Made by a program: the position numbers and the translations under genes. This document shows positions 8,239 through 17,072 of a stretch of DNA of 64,000 nucleotides, piece by piece. Source of the stretch: Bin87 sp034423595. GTDB lineage: Bacteria > Chloroflexota > Dehalococcoidia > Lucifugimonadales > UBA3495. The stretch spans positions 434,001 through 498,000 of the forward strand of contig OZ242258.1 in the NCBI GenBank assembly GCA_965207025.1, read 5' to 3'. Numbering within the stretch: position 1 is the stretch's first letter; each line of letters begins with the position of its first letter. The notes under the pieces were generated by a model. That model was not told where the DNA came from and made no database searches. It was given only the letters and a program-made list of their open reading frames with translations.

Positions 8239-8469
8239 TCAATACCCACCCTCGAATCCGATCGTCACTACTCCATTCTCAACGATAATCGGCGTAATCC
8301 GCTCTCCCCCCGAAAGCTCCAGCAGCGCCGGAATCTGATCCGGTTGCTTGGATACGTCAATCTCCGTGTAGGCTACCCGCTGTCGTCGATAGTGCATCTT
8401 GGCTTGCGCCGAGAACGGGCAATCCGGGTGGGTATAAAGGATGATTTCGGTCTGCTCTGCGGTGGTCAA
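8239..8469 (-). CDS. glutaredoxin-family protein
   Basis: Thioredoxin-fold thiol protein of 76 residues with the monothiol active site CPFS (Cys17-Ser20), the cis-Pro motif ITPIIV and the GFEGGY end. Grx-like proteins of this size act in disulfide reduction or Fe-S handling. The start is a TTG preceded by AGGAG with 6-nt spacing; no ATG is available. It stands alone between recA and the MoxR gene on the same strand. Its electron donor (glutathione or another thiol) cannot be told from the sequence. Confidence 0.82.
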   Translation of the reverse strand: MTTAEQTEIILYTHPDCPFSAQAKMHYRRQRVAYTEIDVSKQPDQIPALLELSGGERITPIIVENGVVTIGFEGGY

Positions 8470-8559
8470 AATAGTCTCCTGAACCTGATTCCGTGGGCTG
8501 ATTTCAATGGCCCAATTGTACGTAGCCCCGTCCTATCGCGCAACGCCGCGCCCGCGCCC

Positions 8560-8590
8560 GTTCATCCCGAGCCCTGTCGAAGGATGTTCC
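8560..8590. repeat. dispersed CCTGTCGAAGGATG-type repeat fragment
   Basis: The word ttcatcccgagccctgtcga followed by aggatg, similar to the longer copy at 42106-42165 (ggttcgacaggctcaccatg). No coding potential is seen in the 8470-8621 gap. Confidence 0.45.
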
Positions 8591-8621
8591 CTTTACAGAA
8601 CTCTATCCGTGCGTATCTCCG

Positions 8622-9575
8622 TCATATCGGTACTGGCTGCTGCTCCAACAGGTCTTCTATGACCGACTCTTGGGTGCGCTCTCGCAGACGCGCCATGCTT
8701 TTCAGAATGATGCGATGGGCCAACGCCGGCCGCGCCAACGCTTTGATGTCGTCCGGCGTAACGTAATCCTGTCCCCTGATTGCCGCCAGCGCCTGTGCGC
8801 AGCGGTACAGTCCCAAGGTGGCCCTCGGGCTTGCCCCCAGTTCCACGTCCGGGTGCTCTCGCGTCGCCCGGACCAACTGCACCACGTACGTTCTAAGCAC
8901 CGGACTGATGTAAACCTGCCGTACCATGTCCTGTATCCTCAAGACTTCCTCCGCCGAGGCGACGGGCTGGAGAGTCCCCAGTGGGTCCGCGTCCTGGAAC
9001 CGTTCTACCATGGCTTCTTCATCCGTTTCCGACGGATATCCCAGGCTCAGCCTCAGCAGGAAGCGGTCGATTTGCGCCTCCGGCAACGGAAACGTCCCTT
9101 CCAGCTCGATGGGATTCTGCGTCGCCAGCACCAGGAACGGCGCGGGCAGTTGCACTGTGTCTTGGTCAACCGTTACCTGCCGTTCGGCCATCGCTTCCAG
9201 CAACGCCGACTGTGTTCGCGGCGTCGCGCGGTTGATCTCATCGGCCAGTACCACCTGCGAAATCACTGGACCCGGCCGGAATTCGAACCGTCCGCTCCGT
9301 TGGTTGTAGTAGTTGATTCCGGTTATGTCCGAAGGCATCAGGTCGGGCGTGAACTGTATCCGTCGGAATTCGCAGTCCAGCGAATACGCCAGAGACCGCG
9401 CCAGGGTCGTCTTGCCTATGCCGGGAACGTCCTCAACAAGGATGTGCCCTGCGCTGAACAACGCAGCCAGCGTGAACTCAATCACGGCATCCTTGCCGAT
9501 GATCGCCCGCTGGATGTTTTCCCGGATGGCTTGCGCCGTGTCCGCCATCTGTTGCGTTTTTTGGGAGCTTGTCAC
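8622..9575 (-). CDS. MoxR-family AAA+ ATPase
   Basis: AAA+ chaperone-type ATPase of 317 residues; MoxR proteins help maturation of enzyme complexes, often beside VWA-domain genes (none here). Walker A is GIGKTT (residues 52-57), followed by RIQFTPDLMPSDITG, Walker B VVLADEINRATPRTQ, sensor motif LATQNPIELEGTFPLPEAQIDRF, and an ATPase lid ending with SPRATLGLYRCAQALAAIRG. The start is a GTG overlapping the stop of the nucleotidyltransferase gene (GTGA); an ATG nine codons later (9548) is an alternative. Without its usual partners, the client is unknown. Confidence 0.9.
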   Translation of the reverse strand: MTSSQKTQQMADTAQAIRENIQRAIIGKDAVIEFTLAALFSAGHILVEDVPGIGKTTLARSLAYSLDCEFRRIQFTPDLMPSDITGINYYNQRSGRFEFRPGPVISQVVLADEINRATPRTQSALLEAMAERQVTVDQDTVQLPAPFLVLATQNPIELEGTFPLPEAQIDRFLLRLSLGYPSETDEEAMVERFQDADPLGTLQPVASAEEVLRIQDMVRQVYISPVLRTYVVQLVRATREHPDVELGASPRATLGLYRCAQALAAIRGQDYVTPDDIKALARPALAHRIILKSMARLRERTQESVIEDLLEQQPVPI

Positions 9576-10303
9576 GAACCCGTCCCGTAAGGCGCCGGCG
9601 CAAATTCGCCGGCCAGATGCTCCTCGACTTCCCTAAGGTCCTTGAGCGAGTCAACGCTGCGCCAGAACTCCGCAGTCTGCACCGCTGACATCCTTCCCGC
9701 CGCGGCCAGTTCCGGGAAGGTCGTCGTCTCGTGGTCCCCCCTTTCTGGAAGCAAGCCGCGTATGCCGGGATCCAGCGCATATATCCCGCCGTTGATCCAG
9801 TAAGGCAGTTGGGCTTTCTCGCGGAAAGAGCGCACTGCCCCCACTGCGTCTGTATCGACTATCCCGTACGGGCTTGCCATCGGCACCGTGAGAATGCTCG
9901 CTGCGTGGCTCGGGTCCGCGTCTGCTCGCCGTCGGTAGTCCGCGATCAATAAGGCTGGATCAGCGTCTGTGATCACGTCCCCGTTCGTCGCCATGACCGG
10001 CCCCTCCACACCCTGAACTATGTCGAGCCCCTTTTTCAACGCGCCGCCCCTGCCCAACGGGTACTCTTCGAGGCTGTAGTGGGCATGAATTCCAAACTCC
10101 TTACCATCGCCGAAGTATTCCTCCACTCTTTCGCCCAGATAGCCAATCAGAAACACCACGTCCGTCACGCCGGCTGCCCTCAAACGCCGAACCTGGTGCC
10201 ATAGGATGGGTCGCCCACCCACTTGCACCATTGGCTTGGGAACTTTCTCAGTCAGTGGTCGGAGCCGCTCTCCCTGGCCGCCGGCAAGAATCAGCGCGAA
10301 CAT
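9572..10303 (-). CDS. NDP-sugar nucleotidyltransferase
   Basis: Transfers a nucleotide to a sugar-1-phosphate (GlmU/mannose-1-phosphate guanylyltransferase-like). The 243 residues begin with the signature LILAGGQGERLRPLTEKVPKPM, followed by GRPILWHQ, the metal-binding ATNGDVITDAD and the YWINGGIYALDP segment. The C-terminal left-handed beta-helix of bifunctional enzymes is absent. The ATG at 10303 is chosen because family homology starts exactly there; the open frame further upstream crosses a dispersed repeat. It is coupled to the MoxR gene through a GTGA overlap. The sugar substrate cannot be fixed by eye. Confidence 0.86.
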   Translation of the reverse strand: MFALILAGGQGERLRPLTEKVPKPMVQVGGRPILWHQVRRLRAAGVTDVVFLIGYLGERVEEYFGDGKEFGIHAHYSLEEYPLGRGGALKKGLDIVQGVEGPVMATNGDVITDADPALLIADYRRRADADPSHAASILTVPMASPYGIVDTDAVGAVRSFREKAQLPYWINGGIYALDPGIRGLLPERGDHETTTFPELAAAGRMSAVQTAEFWRSVDSLKDLREVEEHLAGEFAPAPYGTGS

Positions 10304-10348
10304 GGTAGCCGGTATCCTAACGCTCGCCCATGGGTAGGTCAACAAAAT

Positions 10349-10384
10349 CCCCTCTCCCATCAAGGGAGAGGGTTGGGGTGAGGG
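10349..10384. repeat. CTCTCCC hairpin repeat copy
   Basis: Contains ccctctcccatcaagggaga followed by gggttggggtgaggg; inverted copy of the repeat family at 41957-42063, 44396-44495, 49376-49474 and 52334-52426. It fills most of the gap between dctM and the nucleotidyltransferase and may act as terminator of the TRAP transcript. Confidence 0.7.
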
Positions 10385-10427
10385 TAAAGTTGCAGGGGTA
10401 GGGGCGGAGTCACGGTCACCAATCCCC

Positions 10428-12110
10428 CTATTGGTAGGCCCGTGGCCTGAACTCGGAGGAGCAGTATCTGACGCTCTCCCAGAATCCGGCAGCCTCCCGT
10501 TCAACGTTGACGGATTGCAGGAACTCCCGACTGGGATCATCGTAAATGATGCAGGGCGCCCACAACGCGATGTCAGGAAATGCGAACAATAGTGCAATCA
10601 CCAGGGCCATGCAGCCCATGAATGGTAATACCCCTATGTACACGTCCGTAATCGTGCTTTCTCGTAAGGCTTCCTGGGCCGCGGCCGTTTGTTCTGCCAT
10701 TTGCGCGTCAACGTCCTGTCTTACGCCGTGCAGAATGTACAGGTTAATCCCCTCCGGCGGGCTGATCAGCGCCGCTTCTACCAGGATCACCATGATGATC
10801 CCGAACCAGACGAGATCTACTCCCACTGCCTCCAGCGTGGGCGCCAGGATCGGAATGGTGGTCACCAGCATGGCGAAGCTTTCCATGAAGGTGCCCAGCA
10901 GCAGGTAGAAGAACACGAGGATGATCACGAACTGGAGAGCGTTGAGGTTCAGGCCGGTGATCCACTCCGATATGTCCTGGGAGATGCCCAGGCGGGCGAA
11001 AGCGAAACTGAGGGTGAAGGCCGCCATGACGATCAGCATAATCATGGACGAAGTGCGCACCGTGGAGATAATGGCGTCTAGCAGCATTATCCTGATGCCC
11101 CGCATCGACTCTCCCCAGTTGGCGTAGATGCCCTGCGCCCTCTTGTACAGCTCGTTTGCTATCGCCACTACCAAGGCGCCAAAGACGCCCAACGCGGCCG
11201 CTTCTGTCGGTGTCGCCCATCCGGTATAGATTGAACCGAGCACTACCGCGATGATGATCAGCACCGGAACGATGGCCAACAGCCCCACCAGCGCTTCTTT
11301 CAGCATCCGCAGCCACTCGCTCGTCGCCTCGCCGTAGGACAGCGTCGAACGCCCCCGACGATAGGCGGCGCGCTCCTCCGGGTCGGTGAGCCCGGCTTCG
11401 GTCGCCTGTTCCTGCCGCATTGCGGCCTGCTGGTCATCTGAGTAACGTCGGACGCCGATGCCGTTGAACCACCCGCGATAAAGCCGGCGCACTTCCTCGT
11501 CCATCGGCGCCGTGCGGGGAATAACCACCGACGTCACGATCATCATCAACATCATCGTGAACGCCAGCAGGAACCCGGGCATGAACCCACCCATGTAGAG
11601 CCGGCCAATCGACTCCTCCACCAGTACCCCGAATATTATCAATCCGATGCTGGGTGGGATCAGGATGCCCAGCGTGCCGCCGGCCGCCAGCGATCCGATC
11701 ACCAGCCGTTCGCTGTACCCGCGCTGTCGGAAGGATGGCAGCGACACGCGGCTGATGGTGGCGGAGGTGGCCACGCTGGAACCGGAGCAGGCCGCGAAAA
11801 CCGCGCAGGACGCGATGTTCGTGTGCAGCAGTCCGCCCGGGAGGAATACCAGCCAACGGGACAACGCCCCGTACATGCGCTCGCCCATGCCCGAGCGCAG
11901 CATCAACTCGCCCATCAGCAGGAACAGCGGTACCGCCACCAGGATGAAGTTGATGTTGCTCTCCCAGGCCTTGTTGCCCAGGATGGTCCATAGCGGCGCG
12001 TCGGAGAACGCCTGCATCATCACCAGCGAAAGCACCCCAAGGGCGCCGGCGACGTATAGGCCAATCAGGAAGAAAACTCCCATCATGCTGAACGCGGTGA
12101 TGATTGCCAT
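10428..12110 (-). CDS. dctM: TRAP transporter large permease (DctM)
   Basis: Large membrane subunit of a sodium-driven TRAP uptake system, carrying the translocation path for an organic acid bound by DctP. At 560 residues it is longer than the usual ~430. Typical motifs are VAVPLFLLMGELMLRSG, ACSGSSVATSATI, the AAGGTLGILIPPSIGLIIFG segment and the closing EAALISPPEGINLY. A hydrophilic insertion (about residues 195-265, rich in Arg/Glu) and an extended C-terminal tail with extra membrane segments explain the length. It follows dctQ by 82 bp and probably shares its transcript. The substrate cannot be inferred. Confidence 0.92.
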   Translation of the reverse strand: MAIITAFSMMGVFFLIGLYVAGALGVLSLVMMQAFSDAPLWTILGNKAWESNINFILVAVPLFLLMGELMLRSGMGERMYGALSRWLVFLPGGLLHTNIASCAVFAACSGSSVATSATISRVSLPSFRQRGYSERLVIGSLAAGGTLGILIPPSIGLIIFGVLVEESIGRLYMGGFMPGFLLAFTMMLMMIVTSVVIPRTAPMDEEVRRLYRGWFNGIGVRRYSDDQQAAMRQEQATEAGLTDPEERAAYRRGRSTLSYGEATSEWLRMLKEALVGLLAIVPVLIIIAVVLGSIYTGWATPTEAAALGVFGALVVAIANELYKRAQGIYANWGESMRGIRIMLLDAIISTVRTSSMIMLIVMAAFTLSFAFARLGISQDISEWITGLNLNALQFVIILVFFYLLLGTFMESFAMLVTTIPILAPTLEAVGVDLVWFGIIMVILVEAALISPPEGINLYILHGVRQDVDAQMAEQTAAAQEALRESTITDVYIGVLPFMGCMALVIALLFAFPDIALWAPCIIYDDPSREFLQSVNVEREAAGFWESVRYCSSEFRPRAYQ

Positions 12111-12192
12111 GTCCTAGATCCTCCGGGTGTCTGTCGCAGTTAGAAGGTGGGTTCCACTGGAGTGGAGTTGCGCCATTAACGGGACGGGTAAG

Positions 12193-12930
12193 CTACACGG
12201 CCCCGCCTTCTTGCTGCTCGATTCCCGTCGCCGGCGCCAGTTCGGCCACGTCGCCGCCTGCGCTCTTGTGCCAGATTTCCAGCAAGCCCCGCAGTATCAT
12301 GCTCAGCATCCATTGGAAAGAGGTGAAACCCAGCATCGTGAAACCTACAGCGACAATTATCTGGGGCATCCACTTCTCTGGTAGGAAATCTCCGTATAGG
12401 TAGGTATTTTCTAGGGATGCCTTGCAAGCCAAGGCGGCATCGTATCTTTCGTCTCCGAGCAGGGACATCACAAACCGATCGAATGCACTAGAACTCACCC
12501 CGTCTATGTTGGATATGCAGTACGATTTGAGGACTTCTTTCCACGCGTAGAATGCGGTAACCGCCCCGAAGAACCCAACCGAACTCAACGCCAGCCAGTC
12601 GGCAACGGAACGCATGTAGGGATGAATCCGGGAGAACAGCGGCAACAGCACATCGATCCTTACGTGCGACCCGCTACGCAGCGAGTACGAGAATGCCCAC
12701 GTTCCCGCGAAAGCCAGAATGTAACCGCCGATGAGTTCTTGATTGCCCAGCACTGGCCCACCCAACTTGCGCACTATCACCTGGTAGGTGATGTAGATTC
12801 CCAGCAGCAGCAGGAGCGTCCCGCAGATATACCCAAAGATGCGGTACACGTAGTCCAAGGCTCCATCAATCTTATGGATGAACTGTGTTAGCGCGACCGC
12901 TGGGGAGGTTGGGGTGGTTTGAGTAGTCAA
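12193..12930 (-). CDS. dctQ: TRAP transporter small permease (DctQ)
   Basis: Small four-helix membrane subunit partnering DctM. The 245 residues contain the family's second-helix region (ELIGGYILAFAGTWAFSYSLRSGSHVRIDVLLP). An insertion between helices three and four (about residues 140-190, with two Cys) makes it longer than the typical 160-180. The start is a TTG, supported by GGAGG at the right spacing (GGAGGCGCCAG before TTG); no better start exists. Two good promoters lie 40-120 bp upstream, so dctQM can be transcribed independently of the broken dctP. Confidence 0.88.
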   Translation of the reverse strand: MTTQTTPTSPAVALTQFIHKIDGALDYVYRIFGYICGTLLLLLGIYITYQVIVRKLGGPVLGNQELIGGYILAFAGTWAFSYSLRSGSHVRIDVLLPLFSRIHPYMRSVADWLALSSVGFFGAVTAFYAWKEVLKSYCISNIDGVSSSAFDRFVMSLLGDERYDAALACKASLENTYLYGDFLPEKWMPQIIVAVGFTMLGFTSFQWMLSMILRGLLEIWHKSAGGDVAELAPATGIEQQEGGAV

Positions 12931-12969
12931 CTGGCGCCTCCGGCGAACTTATGGAGTGGGCGATTGCGG

Positions 12970-12998
12970 ACTGTATTTGCCGGACGAATAAGTGTCAA
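12970..12998 (-). promoter_or_regulatory. proximal promoter of dctQM
   Basis: On the - strand: TTGACA (12998-12993), 17-nt spacer, TACAGT (12975-12970). Leader to the dctQ start about 33 nt. Confidence 0.6.
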
Positions 12999-13022
12999 TC
13001 AACTTTTATGATCGCCGGGCAG

Positions 13023-13051
13023 AGTCTATGAAAATCATTAAGCCTTGTCAA
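13023..13051 (-). promoter_or_regulatory. distal promoter of dctQM
   Basis: On the - strand: TTGACA (13051-13046), 17-nt spacer, TAGACT (13028-13023). The surrounding 12960-13125 is unusually A+T-rich for the window and contains a repeated word ttcgtaataa. Confidence 0.55.
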
Positions 13052-13128
13052 ACGGATTTATTCAGATGACAAATATGGGCAACATTTTCGTATTTCGTAA
13101 TAATATTGTTAGCGTTCGTAATAAAGTT

Positions 13129-13157
13129 GTAGGGGCGGGTTTCAAACCCGCCCCTAC
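13129..13157. repeat. palindromic repeat, gtaggggcgggttt arms
   Basis: Two perfect 14-nt arms around a single C, between dctP and dctQ. Same class as 60304-60329 (arms taggggcgaata). It may terminate dctP transcription. Confidence 0.75.
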
Positions 13158-13184
13158 CTACGAGCGAAATCGCCACAATACCGT

Positions 13185-14368
13185 CTATTCGGTGGAAGAC
13201 GCTGTACCGTCCGAGTTAATCTGCACCTTGACGATGGGCCCGACCTTCTCGTTGAAAATCTGGACGCCTTCCGAATTGGGGCCGCCGGCGCGCTCCACCC
13301 AGTTAGGAATGATGCTTTCCAGGGCAGTGACCCGCATCTGAACCTTCACGTCGTCTGGGAAATCATGGTATTCCATCCCCTCTTCGACGTTGAGATTGAT
13401 GCCGTCCGGGTCCCATTCAGCCTTCAGCAACCGCCTGTTCTCTACATCAAACTCCTGGCCCACTTCCTTCAGGACCTGCTGGTTGGCCGGCGAAATTTCG
13501 GCCCACTTCTCGCCGTTGACAGTTACGTAAGTAACGCCAACGGAGCCGACGATGGGGCCGTAGAGATAGTCGGTGACTTCGTACCAGCGTTGACCGTAGC
13601 CCGGCGTTCCCCCGGTGATACCCGCGTCCAGGACGCCGCGTTCCAGCGCAGTGTACACGTCCGCAAATGCTACGAACTGGCCTTCAGCGCCCAGGCCGGC
13701 CAGCAGGTCGCCCAGGATGGTGCTGTGCTGGCGGATGTTCTTGTCCTTATAGGATGCCAATAGGATGCCAGGTCCGGCAGCGGTTCTCGGCTGAAGACAT
13801 ACTGATTCGGGTAGTAAGCGCGGAAGATCGGCTCGCCGCCGGTGGCCTCCCGCAGAATCCGCACCATGTCATCCTCAATAGCATCGGTGAGGGCAAGGTG
13901 AGCGTCATTGCTGGGCGAAAGTCCCCAAAGGTTGCCCACGTCGATTATCGGCAAGTCGCCGCCAACGTAGCCGGAGTAAATCTCGGCGAATTCCAGGGTG
14001 TGGTCGTTAACCAGCCGGATGGTGTCCGGGCCAGCCAGTCCCAACTCGGGATAGGACGAAATCTCAATGGTCACTTCGCCGTTCGTCCGTTCCGCGACCC
14101 GTGGCGCGTAGAAGCTGTCGATCAACTCGCAGGGCCGCAAGGCACGGTTGATGCATACTACCTGGAGCGTAACAGGTTCCTGGGTTGCCGCGGCCGGCGC
14201 CTCGGTCGCCTGTTCACTCGTAGCCGGCGCTGCCGGTGCGGGAGCTTCGTCTCCACCGCCGCAGGCGGCTATGCCAACCACCAGCATCGCGATGACGGCA
14301 ACCGCAACAATCAGGCGCCACGACCAGGCCCCGCGTCCCGCGGCGCGCAATCTGTTCACGTTCAACAT
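13185..14368 (-). pseudogene. dctP: TRAP binding protein DctP, frameshifted by an 11-bp tandem duplication
   Basis: Extracytoplasmic solute-binding protein of the adjacent TRAP system. The ATG at 14368 follows a GGGAGGG run and opens a lipoprotein signal (IVAVAVIAMLVVGIAAC, lipobox GIAAC), then an Ala/Pro-rich linker and the DctP core (RALRPCELIDSFYAPRVAERTNGEVTIEISSY). At 13749-13770 the word ataggatgcca is perfectly repeated in tandem. The extra 11 bp shifts the frame after PLPDLASY and leads to a premature end (13670); the second half continues in another frame from KDKNIRQHS to the stop at 13185. Deleting one copy restores an uninterrupted family-like reading (PDLASYKDKNIRQHS). Either a recent null mutation, mixed strain sequence, or an assembly error. 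Confidence 0.85.
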
Positions 14369-14459
14369 AGACCCTCCCTCAAGAGTGAATGTCTGCCCCC
14401 ACAGGCTGGGAGATGTTTTCCCCGAGGCTCCCGCAACAGGGCGATTCAATTGGCGGCAT

Positions 14460-14488
14460 ACGCTAACAGCCGCTCTACGGAGTGTCAA
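14460..14488 (-). promoter_or_regulatory. putative dctP promoter
   Basis: On the - strand: TTGACA (14488-14483), 17-nt spacer, TAGCGT (14465-14460). The -35 is perfect, the -10 weak; leader about 85 nt. Confidence 0.4.
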
Positions 14489-14521
14489 TGATTCCGACGG
14501 GGCTTACTCGCCGTCGCCCTG

Positions 14522-14530
14522 TGCTATAAT
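14522..14530 (+). promoter_or_regulatory. extended -10 promoter of the CMD gene
   Basis: TGCTATAAT, a perfect extended -10 (TGnTATAAT); no recognisable -35. Predicted leader about 80 nt. Confidence 0.55.
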
Positions 14531-14617
14531 CGGGCCTGCCCAGCAGTCCATCTAAATGCCTCATGGTGTACGCTGCGACACTTCAAGATACCGGGTTTTG
14601 TGAGGAGGAATACTGCC

Positions 14618-15412
14618 TTGACTACTCTTAATGATCGCCTGCGCGCCGGACAGGAAATGCGCGGGATGATGGCCGCAGGAGACAGTTCCCACTATGCGCT
14701 CCCCGGCGTTGATCAGCTGGCGCCTGACCTGAAGCGCATTATCGACGAAGCGTTGTTCGGGACCATTTGGACACGGCCGGGGCTCGACCTGAAGCAGCGT
14801 TGCATCGCCACAATCTCGGCGTTGATGACTCAGGGTGAACTCAATCTCCTTCGCCGGCACATCGTGCGGGCCCTTAACGTTGGTTTGACCCCCAACCAGG
14901 TCGTGGAAATTTTCCTGCAATCCACCTTCTATATCGGTGTTCCTGCCGTGGAGTCTGGTTTGCGGCTGACCAAGGACATATTCGAAGAGATGGGCATCGA
15001 TTATGAGCCGGCCCTGGAATATGATCCCAACCAACACGTGGACGAGTTGTTTGCCCTGGGCCAGGAAATACACCGTCGCCACATGGGCTCCACCTCGGAT
15101 ACCGGGATGGGCGCAGACACCCCCGAGGCTCAACTGGAACGCATCATCGACGAATACAACTGGGGGGCCATCTACAGCCGGTCCTTGCTTGACGACAAGG
15201 AACGGGCAATTATATCCCTTGCCGCCCTTACCAGCATGGGCGTCTATGACGCTCAAATGCGGCGACGCATACGGGGAGCCATCGGTGTCGGTATGACTCC
15301 CGACGAAGTCATGGAGATTTTCATCCATCTTTCAATGTATGGTGGATATGTGAACGCGCGGACTGCCATGCGCATTGCCCGTTCGGTATTCAACGAACTT
15401 GGCATCGGCTAA
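14618..15412 (+). CDS. carboxymuconolactone decarboxylase (CMD)-family protein, two domains
   Basis: Protein of 264 residues with two tandem CMD/AhpD-like helical domains, each marked by a similar block (FGTIWTRPGLDLKQRCIATI and WGAIYSRSLLDDKERAIISL). Family members include gamma-carboxymuconolactone decarboxylase and AhpD-type peroxide-reducing proteins, but no CxxC is seen here, so a decarboxylase/lactone-type role is likelier. GTG at 14600 overlaps the ribosome site itself (AGGAGG 14603-14608), so the TTG at 14618, 9 nt beyond that site, is the better start. The alpha/beta hydrolase follows closely, suggesting a ring-cleavage or lactone catabolic unit (inference). A paralogue lies at 53377-54153. 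Confidence 0.82.
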   Translation: MTTLNDRLRAGQEMRGMMAAGDSSHYALPGVDQLAPDLKRIIDEALFGTIWTRPGLDLKQRCIATISALMTQGELNLLRRHIVRALNVGLTPNQVVEIFLQSTFYIGVPAVESGLRLTKDIFEEMGIDYEPALEYDPNQHVDELFALGQEIHRRHMGSTSDTGMGADTPEAQLERIIDEYNWGAIYSRSLLDDKERAIISLAALTSMGVYDAQMRRRIRGAIGVGMTPDEVMEIFIHLSMYGGYVNARTAMRIARSVFNELGIG

Positions 15413-15433
15413 CTCAGGAGGTCGGTGGAACCC

Positions 15434-16228
15434 ATGAAACTGCGCCTTGACGACGGCTGCGAGCTGTTCTACACCATCGACGATTTTACGGATCCCTGGG
15501 CCCAACCGGAAACCGTCGTCATGCAGCACGGCATGGCGAAGAATCACAAAATGTGGTTCGGCTGGGTGCCTATCATCGCCCGACACTATCGTGTGATCCG
15601 GCTGGACATGCGTGGTATGGGCCAGTCGTCTGTCCCTGAACCCGGCTACCCATGGTCGGTTGACAACTTTGCCAAAGACCTGGCCGAGTTCACTGATAAA
15701 TTGGGATTGGAGCGATTCCACCTCATCGGGGAAACGGTGGGCGGCAGCATAGCCATGCGTTATGCCACCGAGCATCAGGATCGCTTGCTGTCGCTCACTG
15801 CATGTACCTCCCCCACCAGCTTCAATGATGCCCACCACGCGGAGTCGGCGGTACAAATCAGGGAGGAAGGAATCGCCGCCTGGGTGGAAAGCAGCATCGG
15901 CCGTCGGCTGGATCCTCAAATCGTTGATCCGGCCTACACCCGTTGGTACGCAGAGCAGATGAAAGCCACCACGCCGCACGTGGTGGCCGGCTTCCAGGCC
16001 CAAGCTGCCGGTGATCTGCGACCTCTCCTGCGGGAAGTCCAAACGCCCACTTTGATCATCGCAGCTGCTGCTTTGAGGGAGGAAGTGCTTGGCGACTTCC
16101 GTGGAGCGGCAGACGTGTTCCCCAATGGGCGGGCTGTCGTGTTCCCCGGCGTTTCCGGGTTCGTCCAGCACATCCTACCCGTTCCATGCGCGCGGGTCTG
16201 GTTGGACTTTGCCCGCAGCCTGGGCTAA
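15434..16228 (+). CDS. alpha/beta-fold hydrolase with Thr at the nucleophile position
   Basis: Hydrolase of 264 residues, related to 3-oxoadipate enol-lactonase-like enzymes that often accompany CMD proteins. Present are the oxyanion segment VVMQHGMAKNHKMWFGW, the RLDMRGMGQS loop, the nucleophile elbow, and a late His (GFVQHILPVPC). The elbow reads GETVG (residues 99-103): the expected Ser is Thr101, encoded ACG, one base from TCG. AGGAGG at 15416-15421 serves either the GTG at 15425 (too close) or the ATG at 15434 (12 nt); the ATG is preferred. It starts 21 bp after the CMD stop, so the two are likely co-transcribed. Confidence 0.83.
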   Translation: MKLRLDDGCELFYTIDDFTDPWAQPETVVMQHGMAKNHKMWFGWVPIIARHYRVIRLDMRGMGQSSVPEPGYPWSVDNFAKDLAEFTDKLGLERFHLIGETVGGSIAMRYATEHQDRLLSLTACTSPTSFNDAHHAESAVQIREEGIAAWVESSIGRRLDPQIVDPAYTRWYAEQMKATTPHVVAGFQAQAAGDLRPLLREVQTPTLIIAAAALREEVLGDFRGAADVFPNGRAVVFPGVSGFVQHILPVPCARVWLDFARSLG

Positions 16229-16241
16229 CCCCCTCGATACC

Positions 16242-17000
16242 ATGGCGGAGCGCGCCGACGCCGAATCCGGCGACATTGCGGGGCAGCGGGCAGCGGGCAG
16301 AACTGGACGGAACAGGCGCAGCCGTGGTTTATCCCGGCGCGCTCGTCTAAATGCGCGGCGTTACTATCGTCGCCACGTCCGCGACCAGCGGGGTCGTTAT
16401 CACGCCGGTTTTCTCGCCCATCTTCTGGCGCGTGGGGAGTTGCAGGTGCTGCCGCGTCGAGTCGGCCGCAGGTATCATCTGCCGCCTTTTGTGGAACTCT
16501 ACGACATCCGGTTTTTCCGGGTTGCGAAGCAGTTTTTCTGGCAATCGGCCCTGGCCGCCGCGGCGATGCTGGTGGTGCTGATGCTGGTGGACTCCATCGC
16601 CGATGCCGCGCTAGCCGCCGGTCTGGCCTCCAGCGTATTTATCGTATTTTTGACCCCCAGCGCCAGGCGGGCCAACCTGCGTCACCTGGTCGGCGGACAT
16701 CTGCACGGGTTGGTAGTGGGCGTACTGGGCGCCACGCTCTTGTTCCATTCCCATCTGCTGCCGGTGCCGAACGACTTGTCCCAATGGAGCGTGAGCGTAG
16801 TTGCCGCAGTGTGCATGGGTTTGGTCATCCTGCTAATGGCGGCGACGGACACCGATCATCCACCGGCGGCGGCTACGACGCTGGGATTTTCCCTGCGTGA
16901 TTTGGACTGGACGCTGGTAGGGCTCTTTGCGCTGGGGGTGCTGATACTGGCCTGCCTAAAGGTGCTGATGCGCCGCTGGCTGAAAGACCTCGTCGAGTGA
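16242..17000 (+). CDS. HPP-family integral membrane protein
   Basis: Membrane protein with four to five hydrophobic helices (about residues 90-245) and the family's name motif HPPAAA in ATDTDHPPAAATTLG, plus the conserved TPSARRANLRHLVGGHLHG stretch. HPP proteins are membrane proteins of mostly unknown function; some are linked to nitrite transport. The first ~85 residues are Arg-rich and not family-like; the ATG at 16242, 13 bp after the hydrolase stop, is the first plausible start, but a later start cannot be excluded. Confidence 0.75.
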   Translation: MAERADAESGDIAGQRAAGRTGRNRRSRGLSRRARLNARRYYRRHVRDQRGRYHAGFLAHLLARGELQVLPRRVGRRYHLPPFVELYDIRFFRVAKQFFWQSALAAAAMLVVLMLVDSIADAALAAGLASSVFIVFLTPSARRANLRHLVGGHLHGLVVGVLGATLLFHSHLLPVPNDLSQWSVSVVAAVCMGLVILLMAATDTDHPPAAATTLGFSLRDLDWTLVGLFALGVLILACLKVLMRRWLKDLVE

Positions 17001-17072
17001 TGCGACGCCGAACTCTGCGGTTCGTCCGTGACTACTAACAACACAATTTCATGGATTAAGGACATATAGCCG

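Noticed and set aside
13749..13770. Programmed frameshifting in dctP
   Set aside because: No slippery site; a simple tandem duplication explains the frame change.
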